Shown here: positions 31,643-42,699 of the stretch, one piece after another
Layout: each line of letters starts with the position of its first letter
Numbering within the stretch: position 1 is the first letter of the stretch
Source of the DNA: Cryptomeria japonica
Lineage: Eukaryota; Streptophyta; Pinopsida; Cupressales; Cupressaceae
Assembly (NCBI RefSeq): GCF_030272615.1
Contig: NC_081412.1
Coordinates: 40,170,791 to 40,230,790 of the forward strand
Reading direction: 5' to 3'
DNA: 60,000 nt
Translations under genes and position numbers: made by a program
The notes under the pieces: generated by a model
Told to the model about the DNA's origin: nothing
The model's database searches: none
What the model saw: only the letters and a program-made list of their open reading frames with translations

Positions 31643-34411
31643 ATGGCATTCATTCATAGATTCGACCGTGTTCGCCGATTCCAGCGACCAGCCGATGCAG
31701 GAGAGCCAGTAAGTACCCGAAAACCTCCTCGTACTTTCACGCATTTTGAGTTTTGTCATAAATGCATGTTTAGTAGCAATAAATGTGCTAGGAATAGGAT
31801 AGTTTAAATATGCAAAAACGCGCAACCGCATCTGTGTCAGTGCCAGGCACGTCTGTGTCGGACAGGCGCGTCTGTGTCGGGTCCAGGCGCGTCTGTGCCT
31901 GGAACCGCGTTTGTGCTGAGTGCGGACGCGTTTGTGAAATGTAGAAGCGTCTGTGCTTTTTAGGAGCATTTATGTCATGTAGGGACGTCTGTGTTCCCTG
32001 GTCGCGTTTGTGCATGGTATAGGCACGTTTGTGTTCAAAAAACGCATCTGTGTTTCAGAAGCGCGTTTATGCAGTCTATAAGCACGTTTAGGAGTTAAAA
32101 TCGCGTTTGTATGTTAAAATGCATGGTTTTAGTCTTTTAGGTCAAATCAGCAGTTCTGTGATGAACATACGCTGTCGATTGGATAAGCTGCTGAGAGGAT
32201 ACACTCAAGCAGGTCCTCTAGGAAGATTAGGATAGATCAAGGCACTTTGTGATGAATAGGGAGCACCAAGATAGGCAGCACTTTGTGATGAATAGGGAGT
32301 GCGAATGTGAGTGACACTTTGTGATGAACAGGGAATGTCACACACATAGTACTTTGTGATGAACAGGGAGTACTACTAGGGTAGATAGCAACACTTTGTG
32401 ATGAATAGTGAGTGTCACTAAGATAGATAACCAAATGCATTTAGATAGCAAGTAGCATTTTGTGATAAACAGTGAATGCCACAATAACTGACATGATTGA
32501 TTGTTTTGACTGCAGGAGTATTTGCCTATGTTGGAGTCACGGGAGAGATTCCCATCGACTCAGAGGTTACGAGCAGAGTTGTCGATCCAGGATAGGATTT
32601 CCATTGAGGAGATGGGTCTTACACATGTGCTATTTGTGCCTGAGTTTCGGGCAAACATGGGTTTGCTGACTGCGTTGGCTGAGAGATGGCACTCTGAGAC
32701 GTGCACGTTTCATCTGCCTATGGGTGAGATGACAGTGACATTGGAGGATGTGTACAGGATACTGCATATCCCGATCGATGGAGAGTTGATTCCATATGAT
32801 CGTGACGGTGATAGGGAGGCATTGAGATGGGTGTTTCAGGATCCCAGTTTGGAGATGCGAGCAGGTCACATGGCCTGGGATACCATGACCGCCACAAGTT
32901 TAGCATTGCCGGCTGTTATTGGGGGAGCTATCAGTGGGTATTTATGTCCAGACAGAGCCACACGAGGATTGGCAGTTGGTTGGGGAGGGGCATTGGAGAC
33001 ACTGATGATAGAGCACACCAGGTATGCATGGGGGCCATGCATCTTGGCACATTTGTACTATGAGCTGCATCAGTTTGTGTACCACGGATCAGTGGGCTTG
33101 GGCTGCGGCGTTACTCTCCTTCAGGTGTGGGCATATGAGCACCTTCCCATCACACGGCCGATCCACTTCAAAGGCAGAGGGCAAGGACGGAACTTCGTGC
33201 ATTTGTACGACATGATCACATCCCAGCCTCGAATTGGTAGATTGGAGCATTGGAGGTGCGTCATAGATGACATAGACATGGTTATCTGGAGGCCGTACCT
33301 GGGGTACGAGGAGTGGGATGATGACGCATTGGAGCTACCCTATGCATTCAGGAGCAGGTATCTGATTGGGTGGATGCCCTATATTCTAGAGAGGCAGCTT
33401 GTAGACAGGGTATGCAGGCAATTTGGCCGTATTCAGCGAATGCCACGAGGCTCGGGCATGTATGCCCGTACAGTCAAAGATCAGGTACAGTTTGGGCCGC
33501 TTCTATCATATGATCAGGCTGTGACACAGCTGGCAGAGATGATGCCATTACCATGGGACATGTGGTCGGAGGTAGAGGATGCAGGGATGGACGCAGAGTA
33601 CTCTGCGTATTGGGCAGAGCATCCATTTCCTAGATTGACAGATCCGGGAGAGCTGTTGGAGGGAGAGGCCGGGGGGGATGATGATGATGATGGAGGAGGA
33701 GATGAAGGTAGGGGCAGACGGAGGCAGAGAGCAGTGGTGGGGGAGAGGCGAGTAGCACCTCGGAGGGAGGGAGGACAGGAGAGAGCAGCTCCGGGGGTGA
33801 GAGGTCGGGGTGGATTGCCCCTACAGGTGCCAGCAGCACAGGGTCCTAGAGCACAGGGACCTAGACAGGTGCAGGCAGAGGCACAGGGACAGGCACCTGT
33901 AGAGGAGGAGCCACAGGCAGAGGCTGAGGGCGGGGATTCTGAGGAGGATGAGGTGTTGAGGCTACGAGAGATCTGCCAGGGCCAGGCAGATGAGATTGAG
34001 GATTTGGTGTGGGAGAGGGATCACCTCAGGATCAGGCTCAGGCACACAGAGCGGGAGAGGGACCAGGCCATCCAGAGATATACTGAGGCTGAGACAGCTC
34101 TGAGGGTAGGGAGGCAGGTAGTAGAGGATGCAGGGGCAGGCTACGCATATGTCTTGCGAGCCAGAGAGGAGATCACCTACTGGAGGGATCTATACTATGC
34201 TGTCGTGCCAGCAGATCAGCGGGCGAGGAGCTTCCATAGATCGTCGCGCACAACGACGGCTACGGGAGGGAGTCGCAGGAGACAGGCGTCCAGCGGTGGG
34301 GTCATGGGCCCTCCACCACCACCAGAGAGACAGGGGGATCCTGGAGCAGGACCATCTATAGCTCAGACTCCGTCGAGGCCAGGCGGCTCCGAGGGAGGGA
34401 GTTCATCATAG
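31643..34411 (+). CDS. Plant mobile domain (PMD) protein, spliced, antisense within E9
   Basis: Predicted join of exon 1 (31643-31708, 22 codons) and exon 2 (32516-34411), both phase 0, for 653 residues with no stop or frameshift. The donor is GTAAGT at 31709; the acceptor is TTTTGACTGCAG ending 32515. Exon 2 encodes the PMD fold known from MAIN/MAIL proteins and their transposon relatives: GLTHVLFVPEFRANMGLLTA, HLPMGEMTVTLEDVYRILHIPIDGE, then GYLCPDR and WMPYILERQLVDRVCRQFG. A run of Asp (DDDDDGGGD), Arg/Gln/Ala-rich low complexity, a coiled coil (about ELRLREICQGQADEIEDL onward) and a Gly/Ser tail follow. GC content is visibly higher than in its surroundings. It converges with pol. Molecular function is unknown; exon 1 is a prediction. 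Confidence 0.85.
31809..32110 (+). repeat. Cluster of CGCGTCTGTGT-like words
   Basis: More than ten variants of CGCGTCTGTG or CGCGTTTGTG at intervals of about 20-28 bp, joined by short variable spacers. Examples are GGCGCGTCTGTGTCGG and GGACGCGTTTGTG. Variation is mostly C to T at CpG. Reverse complements of the same word cluster at 41336-41500 and 42700-42955. Confidence 0.85.
32239..32484 (+). repeat. Six hairpins with a conserved loop and changing stems
   Basis: Each unit has the loop TTGTGATGAATAGGG or a near variant between complementary arms. The arms are GCACT/AGTGC (32278-32302), GTGACA/TGTCAC (32311-32341) and TAGTACT/AGTACTA (32347-32375), then ACACT/AGTGT (32391-32415) and GCATT/AATGC (32455-32479). 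The first unit (32241-32266) has an imperfect stem. Arms differ between units yet stay complementary. Confidence 0.85.
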
Positions 34412-36134
34412 CCATAGAGGGCTCCCCATTGTATCAGTATATGTACCATTTTTGTATTATAGACACCTGCGGGTGATTTTGTAGCCATATGATTCTTTTG
34501 ACATCATTGTATCATGACACTTTTTGATTATATATGAGAGATGATCCATTTTTTGCGGCAGCTATATGCATGTGTACCTTATGTGATGAGATGTTCTTAT
34601 GTGATACATGTTTTATGATATGGATGCTTATATGATGCAATGCAATATATTTTTGTTCTTTTATGTTGTATATGTGATGCATGATGCAAATGTGAATGTA
34701 TGTAATGCAAATGAATATGATAATGCAAATGATTATTTACATAATGAAAATGTGAGATGTGCTAACATGTGTTGTATGCAGGATGTGATGCAATTGTGAT
34801 ATCTATATGTATGTATGAAATGCTTATATGTGGTGATGCAGGTGTAACTATATGAAATGCAAATGTTTTTGGTGTGTCATCATACTCAGTCATGTGATAG
34901 CGGGCTACGCGGACTCGGGAAGGACAATGGAAGTCAATCAAGAAAGGGGGATGAAAGATAGAAGATATGAATGTGAAAGAGCTTCTTGTGCGTTATCATC
35001 ATTGAGATTTATTATGGCAAGTAGGTTATGACAATCGAGGCATATGTTTGACCCAGAAAGTCATTGTACCCATTTGCATGGAGATAAGACAGTCACAAAC
35101 AAGGAATGCCCTAGTTCATACTAGACTCACAGTGTCCTCATATCCTTGGACAAGTCATAGCATTACTAAGAGACAATCCACAGACAGCAAATGCAAATAG
35201 GTGACGATACCCCATCCTCGCCTTTCTAGTCAAAGACATCCTGGAGATAAAATCTCTAGTCAAAGACATCCTGGAAAAGCTAAAAGACATGTCACCAAAA
35301 GATAAAATCAAAAGAAAACCAAGACTCGACACCAACATCCACTGTAGTCCTCAAGTTTAGTGTCTCTTGTCACTTGTTTAAGTCTTATTCGATTGTGGTC
35401 ACAATGTTCACTTTCACAAAAAAGATAGATAGCACTGAACCATATGTTGTCTGAGTCTGTTGAAAGATTTGATTTTGTTGAGGCTCATTGTTGCTGCTGT
35501 GTCTCATTTGAAACTGACTGAATCCATGAAACTGATACTTTTATTGCGGAGAAGATGGAACTTTATTGCGGATTTTCGATGCAAATGTTGCTTTATTGCG
35601 GATTGTGCGCAGATAGACTTGAAGGAAGCTGGAAGAAACTGTACTCCTCGAAACATGTGATGTTCTCAGTTCCACACCCATTACTACACGTAGGAATTGG
35701 CCGTAGTCACAGATAGGATCTGATTTATTATGGATGGAAAGGGAGTGAAAAGGGAGGGTTATGGATGGCTAACCAATCTTAGGTAGATCAATATCAAGCC
35801 ATGATGGGAATGGGTAAGTTTATTGTGAGTGAATAGGTTGTGAGTGTGTGCAATGTGAAAGGATGAAAGTGAATCCTGAAGGAGGGAGGAGCAAAGTCTC
35901 TACACATGGCGCTGGTGACCCAGTTTTCACCATGGTACTTGCCCAGGGCGCCACCGAAGTGGTTTTCACCGTTGGACGAAATTATTTCTCTTTACTTTTT
36001 TCGATTTTTCAATTTTTTTGTTGTCACAAGGCGCCTGTTTGCCAGGTTTTCACCATGTAACGATTTTTTTGTTTTATAATTTTTTTTGTATTTTTGATTT
36101 TTTTGTATTTTTGAATTAGGATGTTCCGAAGAGC
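34412..36134. other. E9 spacer between the convergent PMD and pol 3' ends
   Basis: No ORF of note. It has ATGCAAATG-like words repeated at 34620-34870. AGTCAAAGACATCCTGGA occurs twice near 35229-35275, and TTTATTGCGGA three times at about 33-bp intervals (35541-35600). A short GC-rich stretch has three GGTTTTCACC words (35910-36058), and a T-rich run lies at 36061-36115. It should hold the 3' ends and polyadenylation signals of both genes; I cannot place them firmly. Confidence 0.6.
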
Positions 36135-37526
36135 TTATGTGTAGAACCTGCAAAGGTGCATGCTGTTGATAGGATCCTCCAAAGGTTCACCTTCTATAGT
36201 TGAGAGCTGATATGCCCCAGATCCATATACTGCTGTGATGATGTAAGGACCAAGCCAGTTTGGTTCGAACTTGCCCTTCTTATCTCTGTCTTGCTGATTC
36301 TTGGGGTTCTCTCTGAGGACTAAGTCACCTACCTCAAATGTGCGAGGCTTGACCTTGTGATTGTAATTATGACTCATTCGTTGCTGGTAAGCCTTGAGAT
36401 GATTAAAAGCAGTGTGTCATCGTTCCTCCAGCAATTCTAGTTCTTGTAAGCGAGAGACCCTGTAGTCTTCATCATTGATTATGTTTCTCAAGGAGACCCG
36501 TAAAGAAGGTAGCTCGACCTCAATAGGCAAGATGGCTTCAGCGCCGTAGACAAGTGAGTAGGGTGTAGCTCTAGTAGGTGTGCGGACACTTGTGCGCTAG
36601 GCCCAAAGTGCAGGATTGAGTTGGACATGCCAGTTACGGCCAGCGTCGTCGACTGTCTTTTTAAGGATTTTGAGAATTATTTTATTAGACGCCTCAGCTT
36701 GGCCATTACCTTGGGGGTAATATGGTGTGGAGAAACGATGGGAGATATGGAAGCGCTCACAGAGTTCACGAACATCCTGATTTTTGAAGGGACGCCCGTT
36801 ATCAGTAATAATGGAAGTAGGAATCCCGTATCGGCAAATGATGTAGTTCAGGATGAAAGTAGTGATTTGTTTCCCAGTAACTTGTGTGAGAGGCACGGCT
36901 TCAATCCACTTTGTGAAATACTCTGTAGCTGTGATAATGAATTTATGTCCATTGGAAGAAGGAGGGTGAATCTTGCCTATGAGATCGAGTCCCCATTGAC
37001 AAAAGGGCCAAGGAGATGCAAGTGGTTGTAGTTCCTGTGCTGGTGCATGTATGAGGTCTCCATGAATTTGACACTGTTTACACTTTTTGACAAACTAATA
37101 TGCATCTTTTTCCATAGTAGGCCAGTAGTATCCAGTCCTGATGAGTTTCTTGGCCAAGGTAGGACCACTAGTATGCGGACCACATATCCCTTCGTGCACT
37201 TCTCGTAATGCAATCTGAGCTTCGTCATTCTCTAAACATCTAAGAAGGGTGCCATCTAGACCTCGTCGGTATAGGATATCAGCTAGGATAATGTATCGGG
37301 AGGATTGGCGAATGAAAGTGCGGCGTTGGTTGTTCGATAGATCGGGAGGTAAGATATTGTCGTGAAGGTATGTGAATATGGAACCATATAACTGGGATTC
37401 AGGACCAACAACACATATCATTTCCGTAGGAGTGATCTCATATGACGGAATCAGCAGGTTGTCTACCAGGAACTCATAGCAAGTCTCATTTTGCGGTAGA
37501 TCAATGAGCGAAGCAATTGTAGCCAT
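36135..37526 (-). pseudogene. E9 integrase
   Basis: The zinc-binding module reads EVHEGICGPHTSG and then KKCKQC, so H, H, C and C are present. The catalytic triad is complete: WGLDLIG, SIITDNGRPF and GNGQAEASNK. The C-terminal SH3-like part (RTFEVGDLVLRENP, GPYIITAVYGSGAYQL) leads to the end NSMHLCRFYT. Stops at 37095 (DAY*FVKK), 36597 (LWA*RTS) and 36417 (EER*HTA). This integrase would cut and join LTR ends starting TGTAG; E8 and E11 have similar ends. Confidence 0.88.
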
Positions 37527-37547
37527 GGCATCTGCAGCACGATTCTA

Positions 37548-38144
37548 TTCTCTTGGTATCTGCTCAAACTCTATCTTTGCAAAGTGCTGTTTTAGATCAT
37601 CTACCAGTTGTTTGTAAGGCAGTATGTTTTCATCTTTTGTTTGATAATCATCAGTTGCTTGACGGATGACCAGTTGAGAATCCCCAAAAACACGAAGTTC
37701 TTGGATCTTCCACTAAACTGCAATTCTTAGCCCAATTGTTAATGCCTTGTATTCCGCTATATTGTTGGTGCAAGGAAATGATAAGCGGTATGACTTTGGT
37801 ATAGAATCGCCCTGGGGAGTTATAAAAAGTATACCTGCTCCTGCCCCATGCTGTGTGTATGAGCCGTCAAAATATAATTGCCATGGCTTTGCAGGTGATA
37901 TCGTTAGAATGGACTCATCTGGAAATTCCGACTGTAGAGGAACATCATCTATCATAGGAGCATCTGCCAATTGATCTGCAATTGCTTGTCCTTTTATGAC
38001 TTTTCTGTCCACGTATTCAATGTCGAATTCACTCAAGATCATTACCCACTTGGCTAGCCGCCCAGTAAGTGTAGCCTTGTTGAGAAGATATTTTAGTGGA
38101 TCAATTCTGGCAATCAACTTAGTCTTGTGAGTGAGCATATAATG
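37548..38144 (-). pseudogene. E9 RNase H end and second (archaeal-type) RNase H
   Basis: Resumes after the TGA with HYMLTHKTKL and the gypsy RNase H end. Then comes a separate RNase H: KPWQLYFDGSYTQHGAGAGI with the first Asp, NNIAEYKALTIGLRIA with Glu, and after a TAG at 37713 the LRVFGDSQLVIRQ segment with Asp. NRAADAMA after the TAG at 37545 closes the domain. A second, archaeal-type RNase H next to the gypsy one is characteristic of Tat-lineage elements. Both TAGs stand where Gln is plausible. Confidence 0.8.
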
Positions 38145-38147
38145 TCA

Positions 38148-39641
38148 TAATTTCTGTGAAGTAAAGACCACAGTGAGACATGCACGCTCAATTGGTGTGT
38201 AGTTCAGCTCATATCCCACCAATGTGCGACTGATATAGTAGACTGCTTTTTCCTTGTCGTCAGGTATTTGCTGTGCTAGGAGTGCCCCCAGTGCTGTTGG
38301 AGTAGCTGATATGTAAAGTAGCAATGGTTGATCTGGAATTGGTGGCATCAAAACTGGCGGGTTCAAAAGATAGTCTTTGAGTGCCTGAAAGGCCTGTTGA
38401 CAGTTCTCATCCCATTTGAACTTGATATTTTTGTGTAGTAGGTGCTGGAAAGGGTTACACTTATCTGCAAGTTGTGCTATGAATCTTCGTATGGACTGGA
38501 GTCTCCCTTGTAAAGACCGAAGTTGACTGATATTCTTGGGTGGCAGCATGTCCAAGATAGCCTTGACCTTAGCTGGATCAGCCTCTATTCCTCTTTTAGA
38601 CACAATGAATCCTAGGAGCTTCCTAGAGGTTACTCCAAAGACACATTTCTTTGGGTTTAATCTTACCTTGTACTTTTCCAACCGATCAAAAGCAACTGAA
38701 AGTATGTCCAAGTGTGTATTTCTGTCTATTGATTTAACCAAAAGGTCGTCAACATAATCTTCCATGGTTATGTGCATGAGATCATGGAAGATAGTAGTCA
38801 TAGCTCGTTGATATGTGGCGCCTGCATTTTTCAGCCCAAAGGGCATGACATTCCAGCAGAAGGTTCCCCATGGACAAGTAAATGATGTTTTATGTTGATC
38901 TTCGGGTGCTATCCTGATTTGATTATATCCAGAAAATCCGTCCATTAAGGATAACATCTCATGGCCTGCTGTGAGATCAACAATTAAATCAATGTTTGGT
39001 AATGGGAAATCGTCCTTTGGACAAGCCTTGTTGATATCTCTGAAGTCTGTACATATTCGGATGCTGCGATCTGGTTTGCTAACAGGTACTAAGTTGGAAA
39101 TCCATTCAGAATAATCAATTGGGCGTATGAATCCGACATCTAGTAATTTCTCCAGCTCTGCCTTGACTAATAATGCCACTTGTGGATGCATTTTCCTTAA
39201 TTTCTGTTTTACTTGTTTTGCCCCCGGTTTGACCGTTAAATGATGCATTACTAAATCGGGGTCTAGTCCAGGCATATCAGCATAAGACCATGCGAAGTTG
39301 ACTTGTCGTTCCTTAAAGAAGCTTATGAATCTTGCTCTCTCGGCCTCTGTCAATGATTGAGCCAAAAATATGTTATGTGGAACCTCTGCTATACCAATGT
39401 TTGTCTTTATAGTCTCCTCTACCAACATGGATGATTTTTCCTCGTATGATGCTGGGAGAATGTCGAGCCTTCCATCTTCGGGCACCTCAGAGAGGTTTTT
39501 ACCTTCAGATACGTCCTTTCTTTTTACTTTTTTAGAGTCAGATAACGCCACAATGTGGTTTTCACCATAAGACCCTTGTTTTGTTTTTATTTTCACATTT
39601 TTGCGACTAGAAGGCCCGACACCTTCACCAAAGTATGCCAT
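38148..39641 (-). CDS. E9 reverse transcriptase with start of RNase H
   Basis: Uninterrupted for 498 codons. RT motifs in order: LLDVGFIRPIDYSEWISNLV, then ICTDFRDINKACPKDDFPLP, LSLMDGFSGYNQI, FCWNVMPFGLKNAGATYQR, and the catalytic MEDYVDDLL with YVDD at 38745-38756. The connection (LQGRLQSIRRFIAQLADKC) and the start of RNase H follow, ending YTPIERACLTVVFTSQKL before a TGA where the family usually has Arg. It should copy element RNA into DNA in the virus-like particle. The 5' end of this ORF is not a true start; the frame is open upstream to 39768. Confidence 0.85.
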
Positions 39642-39770
39642 GTTATTAAGCTCTATAGTGTATCCTGCTTTGTGGTCTCTAGGAGGAAGATCATCGCGAA
39701 TGCCAAGATAATCGACAATAGCTTCGTCATTTTGAAATGTATCAAACTGTGCTGGTCCATCATGATCCTA

Positions 39771-40844
39771 GTCAATGAGTTGGGGGTGGACAAGGGGAAG
39801 GTCATTAGTGTTTTCAGAGTTTGTTGGACTAATAGTGAAGATGTGGTTATATTCAGGTATGTCAAGACAATCGTCGAGGTCATCGATGGCACTCTCCTCA
39901 TCAGTTTCGATCGTGAGCGAATCCAAATTGTCATCACTAGTAGAGCCTTCTGGGATAGGTGTCCTCATCCTATGTGATTTTGACCTAGGACCTTGAAACG
40001 AAGCTTGTGCGGGATCCTTATGGGTTGGTTCTTGACCCACTCTGAACTTTGTGTAAAATTTCTCCTCCTCTGTAGGTTCATCTGGCTCTCTGAATGTTTC
40101 AGTGAGCTCATAGTCACTGGAGGATTTGTTTGAACCCCATTCCCACTCGTTGGAGTCTGTGGAATAGTCATCCTCTTGTGGAACTTCGGCCACTTTGATT
40201 TGCCATACCTGTTTTGTTCCTTTATTGTGTAGTCTGGGATTTAGAAAACCAAGCCCTTTTGAGCGTTCCCTTCTTGTAGTTAGCTCAGGTTGTAAGGGCT
40301 CCATGACACCTCCTTTGCGTAGTCCGAGAGGGCTTTTTCCATCATACCCGAATCTTTCCAGAATTTTGAAGCCTTTGCCATAGTTCTCACAGGGTATCAT
40401 AATCTGGTCATGTGTTTCCTCTTCAACATCCTTATAGAGCATTTTATATAAATTTTCTTCTTCTAATTCGCCCCATTTTTGAAAGATGGTAGGATCCCAT
40501 TTGAGTATCATGATGGAGATTTGCTTGTTAGGATGTGGCCTCCCATATTGACGATCTCTCCTCATTATCTCTTCAACCAATGTATTGAATTGAGGATCCA
40601 TTATAGATTCTTGTATGTCTGCTGATAGTATTGAAGAATTGTCCACGACATCATTGTGTGTAGCATTGTGTATAGTATTTGCGCTTTCCACATTTGGATT
40701 GTGTCTATAAACATTCATGTCTAGTAATGTAGTGTGCTCAGGATTGTAGAATAGATCATTGTCATACTCATAAGAACTCATGTTTGCGTATTCTTGAGCT
40801 TCTTTAGCTATTCTCCTAGATTTTTGAAGGCAGGTTTCAACCAT
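39771..40844 (-). CDS. E9 polyprotein N-terminal part with G-patch
   Basis: 358 residues from Met 40844. Residues about 154-200 are G-patch-like: GKGFKILERFGYDGKSPLGL and then RRERSKGLGF, with glycines spaced as in that RNA-binding motif. Tat-type elements often have a G-patch between protease and RT (family knowledge). The upstream 150 residues show no Gag, zinc-finger or protease motif. The tail is acidic (TDEESAIDDLDDCLDIPEY). A TAG at 39768-39770 ends it in mid-frame, after LVHPQLID; the next codons continue the same frame. It lies on the same strand as RT and directly upstream of it. Confidence 0.65.
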
Positions 40845-41335
40845 GAACTAGGTGTTTAACCAAGGTGTGAGAGACTAGATGAAAAGTGAAAAGGTATGGA
40901 AGACCAAGAGTTGTATGGAGTGTAAATGAATCTTGAGGTGTACTTGCAATGTCCAAAGTGTAAGACCAAGTATGTAAGTAGTAGAGTAGGTGTGACTTCC
41001 AAAGAGAGGATAGTTTCTCTTGATGAGGTAAGCTGACCTTGACTCTAAGTAAGACCAAATGAGACCCAAAGGTAAGAAACCTTGATGAGGGACCACTTAG
41101 CAAAGTGTAGTTGTATGTAGTGTGTTGACAAAGTATGATGAGGACAAGCAAGTGACCTTTTGACTCAAGTTTTAGACAAGTATGAATGTAAAATGAGATG
41201 TGAAGCAATGATGGACTGTATGAAACCTTAGAACAGGCTGAATGCTAGATGAAACCTGAAGAGACAACCTAAGAAGCTCAAGTATGCCGAAACTGATTTT
41301 CTTTGTTTGCTTGACTGCTAAAGTTTTCAAATCCT

Positions 41336-41500
41336 GACACAGACGCCTCTGTATACTTCACAGACGTGTTTTCCAGACACAGACGCTACTCTATTTGACG
41401 CAGACGCTGACAAAAACACAGACGCTATTCTGTACTTCACAGACGCGCTTATCCGACACAGACGCGGTTTTAACAGACACAGACGCGTTTCTGTAACCTT
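41336..41500 (-). repeat. CGCGTCTGTG cluster near the polyprotein start
   Basis: Six to eight variants of the word CACAGACGCG (plus strand), for example CACAGACGCTATTCTG and GACACAGACGCGTTTCTG. On the element's coding strand it reads CGCGTCTGTG, as in the PMD intron. Confidence 0.8.
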
Positions 41501-42699
41501 AGTGCAATTTTTCGTATCTGTGAAGTTGTTTTGCTGTGACCAAATCTGATTGTTCGACTGTTTTTCATGACAAGAGGACACAATGTTGATGACTCAATGT
41601 TTGCAAACTGTTTAGACTCCAAAAGTGTGTTGTTTGATGTAAATTTTTTTTTTTTACATACACTTGAAGACACAAAAGACACAATGTTTTGCTGTTTTGA
41701 ATGTTTGAGTGTTTAGCATAAGACAAGCACAAATCTTAGGGCTGGCCAAGACAATAGTTGTTGATCCCACATAGGGTTTTACCCCCGAGGCTACGCTATT
41801 CAAAGCGGATACTTAGATGCTTGACCTCACTGGCTCCACCCTCGGCACTCACTTCTTGGGTTAGCCAAGCATCAGTCCCCATGAAAACTCCCCATGGCGA
41901 ACTTTGTATCTCTACTAAGAACCGTATGTGTGTGGGCCGCTACCAGAGGTCCGACCTCCTGCCTCAACAACTAGAAGGATTTGGGCATCTAAAACAAAGA
42001 GGTGCTAGTAAGGGCATCTGCTCGTGTGGCCATACATGCGACACTTTCAGCTCTGTAAATACAGAAGGCTCCCAGCCGGTAGGGGTTACGCCCTACAAAT
42101 GATCAAATAAATTTGATCAAACGGGTTTATGGGGAGACATAGTGTCGGTATGAACTAATCAGCACACGTTATCCATAGTTTTCACCATGAATACATTTGA
42201 TTATAGTGGTTTGGATGAGGTGGGTTTTCCTCGCTACCACTTGGGTCGTTCTCTTCTCACTAGTAGTCCTAATGACCACACGGGAAGACAGGCCCTCTAA
42301 AGATTAAACAAAAAGAGCCTATTGCTCAAGACACAAAAGACAATGATTCAATTTTAGTGCACCAATTGAAGTGTTTGCTAGGCTATGAAAACAAGGCACA
42401 CAATAAAATTACAAAACCCTAGCTAAGGCCCTGCAACAAAATTTGTTAGTAGTTTGGGTTGTTTCAAATGATAACCCCTTCCTGCAAACACACAAGTTAG
42501 GTAAATTTTTAGAAAACCCAAAAAGACTTTGTGAAAATAGGGGCCTTCAACCAAACGATTTTGCTTTCAAGACAAGCTGCACAAACTTGGTTAGCTAGAT
42601 CTGCAAGGGTTAGCCGAAAATAAACCAGATCTGAAACCCTAAGTACAAAATCCGGAAACCCGAATCAAAGAAAAATTGAAAAACTGCAAAATAGAGTGC

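Larger units (their letters stand above)
31709..32515 (+). other. Predicted PMD intron carrying two repeat arrays
   Basis: 807 bp between GTAAGT and TGCAG. Its first half (31809-32110) is a cluster of CGCGTCTGTGT-like words. Its second half (32239-32484) is an array of six hairpins with a common loop. Stops in all frames rule out coding. The same CGCGTCTGTG word appears in the sense orientation in the E9 polyprotein leader. Confidence 0.65.
36135..40844 (-). pseudogene. E9 pol polyprotein: G-patch, RT, RNase H, second RNase H, integrase
   Basis: One minus-strand frame of about 1570 codons without any frameshift. It is interrupted by seven nonsense codons at 39768, 38145, 37713, 37545, 37095, 36597 and 36417 (five TAG, two TGA). 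It ends naturally with TAA at 36135. The order G-patch, RT, RNase H, extra RNase H, integrase is that of Tat-lineage gypsy elements. The first Met (40844) follows a 2.2-kb leader; no Gag precedes it. In the absence of readthrough only fragments would be made. Confidence 0.9.

Noticed and set aside
31809-32484. CRISPR-like repeat array
   Set aside because: Repeats are degenerate, spacers are not unique fixed-length sequences, and the context is a plant retrotransposon.
32522-34411. PMD ORF as an ordinary host gene that E9 merely surrounds
   Set aside because: It lies between the E9 PPT and pol, with both LTRs and the TSD intact outside it. It shares the CGCGTCTGTG word with the E9 leader, so it belongs to the element. 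Capture from a host gene earlier in evolution remains possible.
36621-37031. 136-codon plus-strand ORF
   Set aside because: Lies antisense to the E9 integrase frame and has no motif; a shadow of the coding strand.
41758-42102. 114-codon plus-strand ORF in the E9 leader
   Set aside because: Antisense to the leader, no motif, and explained by the GC-richer composition of the block.
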